This document shows, piece after piece, positions 18,101-26,100 of a stretch of 64,000 nucleotides of DNA. The position numbers and the translations under genes are program-made. How positions within the stretch are numbered: the stretch's first letter is position 1; each line of letters begins with the position of its first letter. The notes below the pieces were generated by a model, which was given only the letters and a program-made list of their open reading frames with translations, had not been told where the DNA came from and ran no database searches. The stretch is from a bacterium (GTDB lineage: Bacteria > Electryoneota > RPQS01): the NCBI GenBank assembly GCA_016703065.1, contig JADJCU010000001.1, forward strand, positions 434,001 through 498,000, given 5' to 3'.

Positions 18101-19437
18101 CCGAGTTGACGACAGAGGTGCTCGCAAACTATAACGAGAGCAACTCGCCTGATTCTCTTTGGACGATTATGAAGCGCCGAAACCGCAACGGCAGGAGAGT
18201 TCCGATTAGAATCGTCGGCAGTCAAGATCCCAATTCGATTTCCGGCCCGGTTGGATACGGGCAAGACGGGTACCTCGGAAAATCTGCGCTATGTTCGTAC
18301 ACAATCAATTTCGAAAACCTTGAACGTGTGGCCTCCGCGCCGGCACAAATTGTACGAGTGAACCAGATTGTTGATACCACGTTGGACCTCGGTTCAATCA
18401 GACTGCGCTCATTTGGCTTCGCCAATCTGACATTCAATATTCCGGGCAGCGTTTCACATTACTCGGAGCGCCTCGACGTTCAGTCAGAGTTGGGGCTCTA
18501 TGTGGACGTGACGGCCTCAGTGAATCACACGACGCACGGCGTGCATTGGGTTTTTGAATGTCTTGATCCTGCAACCTTGCGACCGCCGCTCGACCCGCTC
18601 CAAGGATTCCTGCCTGTAAACGATCCTGAACTTCACAATGGTGAAGGTTTTGTCAGCTACTCCGCCCGAATCGCAGACGAAGTGATGTCCGGCGATACGA
18701 TCTTCGCTGAGGCCTCGATAACGTTTGACAACAACGACCCGCTTCGCACTGAATTCATATTCAATATCGTTGATGCCATTGCACCCTTCAGCGCAATGGA
18801 TTCACTCATAACAGCCGTCAACGAAACGACGGTTGTGCTTAAGTGGTCCGCCACGGACGAGCTACCCAGCAGCGGGGTGGCAGGCGTTGATTTGTATGAA
18901 TCGCGCAACGATGGGCCATACACTTTGATCGAAGTGGGTCTGGTCGATACCTTTCTCGTCTACTCCGGCCGCCATTACAACGGCTACCGATGGCATACCG
19001 TCGCCATGGACAACGCGGGTAATCGTGAGTCGGCAAAGACTGGGGCGGAGGCTGACGCCTACTTCGTTCCGACTTTGCCCGCACAGTCCATCGGCGACTT
19101 GGTGATCTCATTGTCACCGGCAGCAGGCAACGGCGGAGTTCGGCTAATCTGGTGTGCAATAACCAGTGACACAGCAGGCAATCCAGTTGACATTGATGAG
19201 TACAGAATCTACTCCATGAGTTCGCATACTGGTTATGGCGGTGAATGGGTTCAGGTTGGCGCAACCACTGACTCGACTTTCGAGTATATGATCCAACCGA
19301 ATGAACTCGAACCGATTCGTTACTTCCGAGTGCAGGCAATTACGGAGCGCGCTCAACCGCTTCGCTACGCTCCGCAGGAACTACCGGTGATTCAGCGCAA
19401 AGCGGTTAAACAGCTCAAGCGGACGTCGCACAGGTGA
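12193..19437 (+). CDS. Giant secreted repeat protein, C-terminal part with CARDB array
   Basis: Continuation of the preceding gene (2,414 codons); the ATG at 12193 is only where an independent frame can start, while homology runs back to the G run at 12121. It completes one Kre9/KNH-like repeat, adds three more (to about 13130), and an FN3-like domain (SPSPINGDFGVPASPLLSW). Then come eight CARDB domains (about 13440-16530), each with D-L-x-V...GD-v-V-W-V-N-G and W-DrvyLS-D words. A pre-peptidase-like beta domain follows (about 16550-16850), then an IPT-like domain, and a C-terminal module beginning DPNSISGPVGYGQDGYL with YTINFENLERVASAPAQ, FECLDPATLRPPLDPLQGFL and SITFDNNDPLRTEF, which I know as a C-terminal companion of CARDB arrays in large secreted proteins. 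It ends in FN3-like sequence and a basic tail, with no type IX sorting motif. Its TGA overlaps the GTG of the CHAT gene. Confidence 0.8.
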   Translation: MTEHARFRIAGTVHSSISDTSDADVVIAAPSITMLSPTGGERWGIGNAHAVTWSSVGLTGEVAIELMRTFPSGTWESISSNTSNDGSHVWQVTGATTDSARVRLRSINLPTIGDTSGATLQIVQPTLALIHPQGGEEIIVGQSQNITWQSQDLEQPLYVYINRDYPNGPWTQLLSDIANDGTQEWVATGPAAQNCRMRIQASFNGAVVSECSSDFRIVAPSLTLVQPIGGEGVGMGSDYAIRWQAEHLAGTVRVELARTYPSEAWETIGTLAATDGEFPWIPEYPASTHCRIRVISESVESLGDTSAFDFVILPAPPDSLPGAPESPSPINGDFGVPASPLLSWAPAARARRYDLYLWTDSLNVPLAPVLSNTSFTYHSIAETLLAGHRYFWKVTAKNYFGEQSSSTWAFTARNLPDLVVDTVDISDAVSGQPLLVRWQVHNAGSGSTNTPIWYDRIWLSPDTTADIDEEEDILLGTFANVSALAPGEGYENVQFVQLPVDYVGNHYLFVISDNRDALFIDWNTHCAWTHAFGPVLESNECNNFAAQEFAIAAAPTADLRVTDLLVSRNDAIAGDTLLVSWTVANSSPTAPAYPAEWVDAVLLSGDALVDSSDFVLASIAHEGGLAAMNAYQDSALVVLPMSAHGPLYVIVDSDRDDVVFEYLNESNNATLSDSIYVNPAPWPDLAANEVTIPLAATNRETIPVGWTVSNQGRAATTVSYWIDRVYLSEDTVFQSTEDAILASVVHQAVLELDSSYSVATQIELPNGVSGLYYVLIAADYNDHVFEYTDEHSNLKSSPFPIEIISPNLAAVYVNAPDVCTAGDTIQVNWGVYNAGGAPLLNGQWRDRLFLSPTQSVQDSLARAVGRAPRSGDLLPGSIYDGHLDVSVPVTLSGAWYLHLRTDDDDWITESGFEEDNVGFDPMPIQIDVRPWADLLVTELFVPDSATAGANLELEFTVQNAGAASATAPLWTDKVYYSSSPSWNLANAVYIGELQFSGSLPPAGEYSKLAVWSIPNSVSGNVYIYVRTDANNSVYEYTADSNNVFRSPAIHIDAYPPVDLVVLSGHAPEAAESGSMVEVQWTVANAGLGRTVNPSWLDEVVLSEDTLFQHGQDQLVQSVIHTGHLNAGQSYVSSRQIMIPNGLTGVRYLIIRSAMSGGLQDVELANNSFLVTPPIEITLAPSPDLKLDYAIASGNLIAGHPVQCQWAIVNQGLAPAPADDWSDALVLSLDGTADGGDILLAAYGHVLPLAAAAAETLEAAFVIPSYVSGNYYIIAITDDLNSLYEGGNESNNSYKLQVNIAAQQPADLIVHSIAAPAAANAGDTVVVSWVIENTGMHSASGILRNGVYLSSDATWDISDHLMAIDSQFVNLLPTSHLTATAALDLSRSLSSHENDREADREQQFDTSTTILPGVTPGDYRVVVRTDLTDLIRETDNGNNANASTGSISVAIAELALGDSAIEDLGARQARYYKVSPAANQDLRFDFVTDQPGAVNELLVSFNGIPNLFNYEYRSENSFSPAQQVLIPVGQETECYVALVARSLPPGIHSERIALRAAAQPFALLSVSPAEGGSNGSVTVTLRGGRLDESMEAFLLSEDTQIPGKIISVENRTKAIVNWDLRGRPEREYDIRIATPAAQTADLVDGFNVAPPRSGLDLSIEGPSTLRTGRPYRYNLSAVNDGNVDLVDSRVLAEIPAGMGYRIGHDQPFVFPSEDEIVELHMFHVPTGMTQSVELEVYPVDTNFYSGIAVSFVGPGERLGIESDRVEQSEALLEDTSVVLNQVPWGDCGEYAAALLRTPDAVCPGYFDYFRAYSMSNVPLGDAWGIRSEEGQVALFWGRMGITNENQTVPGSGRFELFSFGDLLASSVQMWTGEMIRFEYRYSLLPTVAGEMPAFANRAQSHLHDVLGVDNCFCTHPVFDDIAHTCLVCYNECTSSFDQCMRLGSTANGIAVHNGKIPDVMRVWLVDNNVLPELTTEVLANYNESNSPDSLWTIMKRRNRNGRRVPIRIVGSQDPNSISGPVGYGQDGYLGKSALCSYTINFENLERVASAPAQIVRVNQIVDTTLDLGSIRLRSFGFANLTFNIPGSVSHYSERLDVQSELGLYVDVTASVNHTTHGVHWVFECLDPATLRPPLDPLQGFLPVNDPELHNGEGFVSYSARIADEVMSGDTIFAEASITFDNNDPLRTEFIFNIVDAIAPFSAMDSLITAVNETTVVLKWSATDELPSSGVAGVDLYESRNDGPYTLIEVGLVDTFLVYSGRHYNGYRWHTVAMDNAGNRESAKTGAEADAYFVPTLPAQSIGDLVISLSPAAGNGGVRLIWCAITSDTAGNPVDIDEYRIYSMSSHTGYGGEWVQVGATTDSTFEYMIQPNELEPIRYFRVQAITERAQPLRYAPQELPVIQRKAVKQLKRTSHR

Positions 19438-22400
19438 TCCGCACAGCGTCGCACTTTCTTAAAGTAATGTCAGCGGGATTGATCTTACTCGTCCTGATCG
19501 ACGAGAGTGCCGCCGATCAACGATTGAATTGGTTTGCGGCCCTGCAACGTGCAGATTCTTTGCGAAAGGGGGCCGACTACGACCGGGCGATAGAGATATG
19601 CGAAACCATTAGCAGAGAGTTGGGCGCTCAGGCCTTGGCGCGCGATACTCTGGCCGCCTTCGCCCTACAGGTTCTCGGTGATTGTATGAGGCGACGAGCT
19701 GACCTTGATGCGGCAAAGATGTACATTGATGAATCCTACGAGATATATTCAGTTCTTCTCCCCGTCAATGATCCCCGCCTTGCGCGAAACTTGAACAGTT
19801 TAGGCGTGATAGCGCAAAGCGACGGTGACCTATTAGAGGCAGAGCGGTTGTACCGTGACGCGTTGACTATTCGACTCGCGGCCTACGGTGATGAGCATCC
19901 TGATGTCGCGCAGTCGCTCAGCAATCTTGGGGCGATTCAGATGTCGCTGGGCAACTTCACTGATGCCGACAGATTGTACCGTGAGGCACTCCGGACGAAT
20001 GAATGCACTATAGGCCCGGATCATCCCGACTGCGCCTTTGCGCTCACTGGTATCGCGATGGCCAGCGAACGGCTCGGTCGGTATTCGGAAGCTGCCACGC
20101 GATACATGGAGGCGGTTGATCTGCGACACAGGATGCTTGGCCCCGATCACCCAGATGTGGCGCAGACAAAACTCAACCTCGCAGTGTTTTTGATGAATCA
20201 GGGCAACAATACGCAAGCGCTTCGATACGCGCGTGAAGCATGTGATGCCTATCGTATCTCGTCGGGGCCCGATCATCCCGCGTTTGCTTCCGCGCTGAAT
20301 AACCTCGCGATCATATATCAGGAAATGGGGAGATTTGACGAATCGCTTCCCATACTTGAAGAGGCGGAGAGAATCGATAGCGCTGCAGGAGTCGTGGCAA
20401 TTGCAGATCGGATTGCTGTGAACTCAAATATCGCGAATGTCGCGCTCTGGAAAGGCGACCTAAACGAGGCGGAGCGGCGGTATCGAGCCTGTCTCAGGAT
20501 AGCCGAAGATCACGAGACTGAGAGTGAAGAGACTTACGCCATTTGTCTGGCCAATCTGGGTATTCTGCTTCGCAACAACGGACGTTGCGCTGAGGCCGAC
20601 TCGCTCTATCGCCGCGCACTTGAACTAATGGAAGTCTACTATGAGCCAGATCAACTGGAGTGTACCAAGCTCAGGACGCTAATCGCGGAGACCATTATCT
20701 GCCGAGGATTGTGCGCTGAGGCGGCCAACGAGCTGGCGACCGTTCAACGTGACCTGAAGAATACCGTTGGTTCGCAACATCCCGACTACGCTATCGCAGT
20801 ATCGCTGCTTGCTTGTGCTCAGGAACAGTGCGGTGAATATGGTGTGGCGGTCGAGAATGCCCGAGCGGCATGGAGAATTCGAGTCAAAATGTTGAACGAC
20901 CTGCTCCCTGTTCTCGCCGAGAAGAATGCGCTTGACTACAGCGAAGAATTTCTGAGCGAGAGTTCGAACCTCTTGTCGGTCTTGATCAACTGCAGGGAAC
21001 ACGGCGTTGATGTGGAGAGTTACCTGTCGGAAGTCACCATTTCCAGCAAGGGAAGGGTGACAGAGGGTTTGCTGAGACGCCGTTCTGAGCGGGCGACCTC
21101 TACGGACCCGACGGTTCAAGCGTTGCACGATAGCTTGAACATGACCCGAACTGAAATGTCAAATCATTATGTCTGGGGAGCCGATGACGATTCTGAATCG
21201 TTTGATTTGCAGCTTGCCACACTGACAACCCTAAAACGGCGTCTGGAACAGGACCTTGCTGAGAAGTTGGGTACGTCTGACTACTCGACTGTTGATACGC
21301 TGGACGTGGAGATGATAGCGAAGGCGTTGCCTGAACGTACCGTTTTGATCGACTATGTTCGCTATGACCATCGCACTGTGGGATTAGAGACAGAACCGCG
21401 ATATCTTGCTTTGTTGGTTTCTCGTTCTGAGACAGCCGTATTTGAGCTTGGCGCCGCGGCGAGCATTGACACGATGGTGCAATCCTATCGACGGCACATG
21501 AATCGTGACCTCGGATTGGATTTTGGTGAGTTCATCGGTCTCGCGAGACGCCTTCACACAGCATTGTGGAAGCCCTTCGCGGACCGCTGTGACGCTGCTG
21601 AATTGGTAATCGTTGCCCCTGACGCAGCGCTGCATTTTGTATCTTTCGGCAGTCTTGTTGATGACTACGGAAGATACTTGATTGAAAAATACCCGCTGAG
21701 GTACTGCGGTACGGCCCGTGAACTGCTCAATATGGAGCGAGAACCTACTCAGACTGGCACCGGTCTCTTGGCGGTTGGCGATGTTGACTACGACTTCATT
21801 GATACCCGAGAACAAGTCGATGTAGCTGCTTCGGAGCAGTTGATTGGCGATGCAGTGTGGGACTTTTCTTTGTCGAGAGGTCCCGTGATGTCCTGCGACC
21901 ACGGCACGCGCCTCTTCGCGGTCCCGCTCCACGCTACACGAGATGAAGTCATGGCCGTCGCCGGATTTTGGTCGAAGACGATACAAGAGCCGGTGACGGT
22001 GCTGTTGAAGACCGAGGCAACGGAATCTTCGTTTAAGGACAACTGCGTCGGGAAACGCGTGCTGCATCTTGCGACTCACGGTTTCACGTTCGCCAATTCG
22101 TGCGCGAGGACTGTGAAACCGCGGACCCTTAATCGGACGCCTGTCAATCCCTTGTTGCTTTCCGGTTTGCTCCTTGCTGGATGCAATCAAGCATTAGCCA
22201 ACAAAGACAGTAGCCAACAAGAGGATGGGGTTCTAACCGCAGAGGAGATCGCGGGATTGGATTTACGCGGGACAGAGTTGGTAGTGCTTTCCGCGTGCGA
22301 GTCCGGCTTGGGTGAGATACAACCCAGTGAAGGGCTGTTTGGCCCTACTCGTGCCTTTCGAATGGCTGGCGCACAAAACGTGGTCAGCGCATTGTGGCGG

Positions 22401-22586
22401 GTGGATGACCTAACCACGGCGCTCATGATGCAGGAGATAATGGAGCGCGAGGATGCGCCAATTGAGAATGCGCTGCGCGAGGCGATGCTGGGTATCATAG
22501 ACTCACTTCGAGCGGATGGCCGTGGTGATCATCCGTACTACTGGGCGGGATTCACGATTTGCGGAGGTGTATTCGACCGAGAATAG
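19434..22586 (+). CDS. Exported TPR-CHAT caspase-like protease
   Basis: 1,050 aa. GTG start at 19434 overlaps the stop of the giant protein gene (GTGA), implying translational coupling. Signal peptide at 1-28 (FLKVMSAGLILLVLIDESA). Residues about 40-480 are TPRs of the kinesin-light-chain-like type, with repeated GPDHPD-A, NNLAIIYQEMGRF and LNSLGVIAQSDGDL units. Residues about 650-1050 form a CHAT domain (caspase family, clan CD) with the catalytic His in VLHLATHGF (H882) and Cys in VVLSACESGLG (C955), followed by EGLFGPTRAFRMAGAQNVV and a SALWRVDD strand, all typical. The dyad is intact, so it should be an active cysteine protease. TPRs probably recognise a partner. In cyanobacteria, CHAT genes are often found next to large secreted haemagglutinin-like genes; here the partner is likely the giant protein. 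Substrate and processing are inference. Confidence 0.88.
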   Translation: MIRTASHFLKVMSAGLILLVLIDESAADQRLNWFAALQRADSLRKGADYDRAIEICETISRELGAQALARDTLAAFALQVLGDCMRRRADLDAAKMYIDESYEIYSVLLPVNDPRLARNLNSLGVIAQSDGDLLEAERLYRDALTIRLAAYGDEHPDVAQSLSNLGAIQMSLGNFTDADRLYREALRTNECTIGPDHPDCAFALTGIAMASERLGRYSEAATRYMEAVDLRHRMLGPDHPDVAQTKLNLAVFLMNQGNNTQALRYAREACDAYRISSGPDHPAFASALNNLAIIYQEMGRFDESLPILEEAERIDSAAGVVAIADRIAVNSNIANVALWKGDLNEAERRYRACLRIAEDHETESEETYAICLANLGILLRNNGRCAEADSLYRRALELMEVYYEPDQLECTKLRTLIAETIICRGLCAEAANELATVQRDLKNTVGSQHPDYAIAVSLLACAQEQCGEYGVAVENARAAWRIRVKMLNDLLPVLAEKNALDYSEEFLSESSNLLSVLINCREHGVDVESYLSEVTISSKGRVTEGLLRRRSERATSTDPTVQALHDSLNMTRTEMSNHYVWGADDDSESFDLQLATLTTLKRRLEQDLAEKLGTSDYSTVDTLDVEMIAKALPERTVLIDYVRYDHRTVGLETEPRYLALLVSRSETAVFELGAAASIDTMVQSYRRHMNRDLGLDFGEFIGLARRLHTALWKPFADRCDAAELVIVAPDAALHFVSFGSLVDDYGRYLIEKYPLRYCGTARELLNMEREPTQTGTGLLAVGDVDYDFIDTREQVDVAASEQLIGDAVWDFSLSRGPVMSCDHGTRLFAVPLHATRDEVMAVAGFWSKTIQEPVTVLLKTEATESSFKDNCVGKRVLHLATHGFTFANSCARTVKPRTLNRTPVNPLLLSGLLLAGCNQALANKDSSQQEDGVLTAEEIAGLDLRGTELVVLSACESGLGEIQPSEGLFGPTRAFRMAGAQNVVSALWRVDDLTTALMMQEIMEREDAPIENALREAMLGIIDSLRADGRGDHPYYWAGFTICGGVFDRE

Positions 22587-22617
22587 GGAAGAGGTATTTT
22601 TGTCCGCGCGGGTCCGA

Positions 22618-23040
22618 CTATTGCGTTTCAGGCTGTGTGATTCCTGAAGTCGTTTCGCTTTTCGCGGCGAGCTGATTCCACAGTTGTGACGAGATCAGGA
22701 AGTCGGCGGTGCGTTTGTTGCACGCTGTGGGAACGTCGTAGAGCACGGCCATGCGCAGCAGCGCTTTTACGTCAGGATCATGTGGATGAGAATCCATGGG
22801 ATCCCAGAAGAAGACGAGCACGTTGATGCGGCCTTCGGCTATCATCGCACCGATTTGCTGATCGCCGCCCAGCGGACCGCTCTTCAAGCGCGTCACTTCA
22901 AGTCCCGTGGCTGCGCATACCAACTCGCCGGTTGTGCCGGTCGCGAAGATGGAGTGGCGAGCAAGCGTTTCCTTATTGAATTCGGCCCACTCGACCAAGT
23001 CATGTTTCTTGGCGTCGTGAGCGATCATTGCGATGACCAT
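22618..23040 (-). CDS. mgsA: Methylglyoxal synthase
   Basis: 140 aa, converting dihydroxyacetone phosphate to methylglyoxal and phosphate in the cytoplasm, a glycolytic bypass when phosphate is short. Start MVIAMIAHDAKKHDLVEW at 23040 is chosen because GGAGG lies six bases before it; the 18 extra upstream codons are out of family. Conserved features: HDAKK near the N-terminus (substrate and phosphate binding), ATGTTG, SGPLGGDQQIG with the catalytic Asp, and FFWDPMDSHPHDPDVKALLR. Length is normal for the family (about 130-155). It is downstream of and co-oriented with the giant glycosyltransferase gene, but a hairpin in the 91-base gap suggests separate transcription. It converges on the CHAT gene with only 31 bases between the stops. 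Confidence 0.95.
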   Translation of the reverse strand: MVIAMIAHDAKKHDLVEWAEFNKETLARHSIFATGTTGELVCAATGLEVTRLKSGPLGGDQQIGAMIAEGRINVLVFFWDPMDSHPHDPDVKALLRMAVLYDVPTACNKRTADFLISSQLWNQLAAKSETTSGITQPETQ

Positions 23041-23092
23041 AGGGTTCCTCCTGTATAGACGTGAATCTACACATTTCAGCGTTAGATGCAAC

Positions 23093-23118
23093 AAGGGCCG
23101 CTCGATCAGCGGCCCTTT
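23093..23118 (-). terminator. Terminator after the glycosyltransferase fusion gene
   Basis: GGGCCGC-tcgatca-GCGGCCC flanked by AA/TT pairs, between the stop at 23132 and mgsA. The T-rich side is better on the plus strand (CCCTTTATT), but the position fits the end of the minus-strand gene. Confidence 0.6.
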
Positions 23119-23131
23119 ATTGTGATGTGTT

Positions 23132-26100
23132 TTATGACTTCGCCGTCGGAACGGGCCGAGCGGCCATGCTGCGCCGACCCTGTTTGACTAACTGCTCGGT
23201 CAGATAGACGGCGAGTTTCTCGGCTGAACGACGCCAATCGTACCGCGGGCGTTCGCCCCGGGCCATTTCGCGCAGGCTGCCGCGAAGCTGACCATCTTCC
23301 AGCAGCATTCGCATCGCGGTCGTGACAGCGCCAACGTCGGTTGGATCGACATAGAGCGCCCCATCACCGCAGGTTTCCCGCTGCGATGGCGTATCACCGG
23401 CGATCACTGGCGTGCCGCAGGCAAGAGCATTGACTTGTTCGAGCGACAACCCTTCTTGCAGACTCGGGCTGAGGTATGCCGTCGCGCCCGAAAACAACTT
23501 CACCGAATCTGCATCATTCGGGTTTGGCGCGACAATCAGCAGCGCAGGATCGACGCCGTCGCGCTTCATGGCGGACTTGATCTGCTCCACAGACTTGGAA
23601 TCTAACGGGCACACGAGAACGAGTTTCATGTCAGGCGCAGTTGTGCGGCGAATCTGTTGGCACGCAAGCATTATCAAGCGCAAGTTGCGTGCTGCAGCAA
23701 GATCACCGGCATGTACGAAGAACGGAGTCCCGGTTCCCAAGGCTGTTTGCAACTCTGCTGACTCATACCGGGGATTTACATCGGCAGCCGGGATCGTCGG
23801 ACCGCCATGCAACACGCGGAGCCGCGCGAGCGGCATGCCCATGCGGATCTGCATCTCCGTGAGTGTCGCCTGGGTGGTGCAATAGAAGATGTCGCATGAC
23901 TCGCTAAGCGCGCGCAACGATGCTACGTACCTGTCGCGAGCCAGCGGGTCAGATGTCAAGTAATATTGCGGGAAGGCGAGCGGAATCAGGTCGTTCATCG
24001 AACAGACGACTGTCATTCCGGATTCCTTTGCGATGCGGATAAACTCGGGCGTGTCGTCGCAAGTTGGATTCGGCAGAAAGAGCGCGTCGGCCTCCGAACT
24101 TGACAGCTCGTTCCATGTGATCACGCGATACGCAGACTGCACTCCCGCTTGCGACAGTTTCTGTTTGAGCAGGTCCGGTTTAGGAGACACCAGAAGGAGT
24201 TGCCATTCGGTACGAACTTCGCGCACGTTGTTGAGCAGTTCAAGGAAATAACGGCCTGTTTCACCAGCGAGACCGCGCTCATCGGTGAGCAGCGACGCTT
24301 CGATCGCGAGTTGCGCATTCGGCCCGGGTGTCACTTCGAAATGCGGCAGCTTCTGTGCACGTGGTGTTACGCGAACGTTCGGCGTCGTCGCGGCGCTGTT
24401 AATGTCGATCAGATAAAAATCAAGGTCGTTCGAGCAGTCCAGTTCGTAGTCGATGGCTCCGGCGCCCTGGAGCCAACCGTCGACCAATTGCCGCGTGACG
24501 AGCCAGCGGTGCTCGGGATTGTGGACAAGGTCAGGATTGTAATCCGGTTTGTCGGCATTGGGGATAGTGATCAGCACCCGGCGCCCGACGCGCATGCACT
24601 CCTTCAGCGCTACAATGGCTTGTTCCCACTCCACGTGCTCGAAGATCTCCGGTGACATTACCGTGTCAAACTGTTTGTCCGGATAGGGCAGACCGGTGAC
24701 GACGTTGCCGTAGCTGAACTTGACGCGCGGACGCAGCGCGCTCGCGACATCGATTCGCTCGCGATAGATGTCGACGGCTTCGTGACCGTTGCAGAAGTCC
24801 ACAACATAGCCGTTCGCTGGACCGATTTCAAGGATCATTCCTTCCGCTTTGCTCGCGAGCCACCGGACGCGCTCTCGCTGCAGGGCTTCGGTGTAAATTT
24901 CATCAGGATGCGTGGCGTAGAACTTGAGCAAATCTGTCGTGCAGGCCGGCTCGGTCTCAAAGACCTGGCGATAATCGGCAAGGAGCCTGCTTGCGGTTGC
25001 GTTCCAGTTGACTTGGCCCGCGTACTGAGTTAGCGAGTCGAGCAGCGAGCGAGTCAAGAACGGATTTGTCAACGCGCGATAGATCGCACGCGAAAGATTG
25101 AACTGCTCAGTTGTACGCGCGGTGACTGGCGCCGCAATGTCCAGCGCCGGAGCGTCCGACGTGACGACCGGGCGGCCTGTGGCGAGAGCGCGAGTTAGGC
25201 AAGCCGACCCTTCAAAGCGACGGCTCTGGTAGTTCAACACGATCACGTCAGAGGCCTGTAATGTGTCTGTCAACTCGTCGTCAGCCACGAAGCGTGTGAT
25301 AAACTCGACGTTCCTTACGAGGTTTAACTCGTCTACTCGATTCCGGCATTGCGTCACGTAGTTCGCGCCAACTTCGCTATTGGGATGCGATGTGCCTACG
25401 ATTAGGAGCTTCGCATCGACCATGGCGCCGAGCTCGGGCATGCTTTCAATGAGCTCAAGCACTCCCTTGTGCGGGTCCATCATGCCGAACGTCGTGATGA
25501 CTTTGCGGGCGGGATCCCAACCCAGCGCAAGTTTCGCTTCGGTCACGTCAGTTGCTTTGATCTCGTCGAGCGGCATCGGCATCACTTGGATACGCTGCGG
25601 CGGCGCGCCGAGAGCGACAAGTTCAACGACGTTCTGCGGATGATGCACCCAACAGGAGTCGCTATAGCGCGCGATTTCGGCAAGACGCTCATCGCGCGTT
25701 TCGGTGGCGTGGAATGTTGTCACGATGCGGATTCCATGCGCGCGGGCCTGTTTCAACACGTCCAGCAGCCAGCCGTCCAACGCGAAGATTCCGCCATGAT
25801 TTACATGCAGCACGTTTGAACCGTGCTTGAGTAGATGAGATACGATGTCCTTGCCGCCATTTGCTTCGCGGGTCCAACAGCGGAGGACGTTCGGCTCATC
25901 GCTGGCAGTGCGCTCCGTCGTTTGCTCGGCAAGGACCAGCGGCACGTTGCCCTGGGCCGCGACGGCGGAGCACATTTGCTCCGCGTAAATAGCCAAGCCG
26001 CAGCGCTGATGATAGGTCGTCAGCAACGCGAGGCGAACACCGTTCTGCACGGCGGCCTTGGGGGCTTCGTTCTCAAGCGGAATGATGCGTCCGTCAGACA

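Noticed and set aside
21384..22190. 268-codon antisense frame in the CHAT domain region
   Set aside because: Mirror of the CHAT coding sequence; no signal or domain.
19434..22586. CHAT protein as a CRISPR type III-E (craspase) component
   Set aside because: No Cas7-11-like gene or CRISPR array is visible, and the protein has a signal peptide.
24149..24655. Open frames on the plus strand across the methyltransferase/glycosyltransferase gene (also 25835-26221, 26225-26884, 27239-27973)
   Set aside because: Exactly antisense to conserved catalytic modules; no family similarity, and codon pattern mirrors the true gene.
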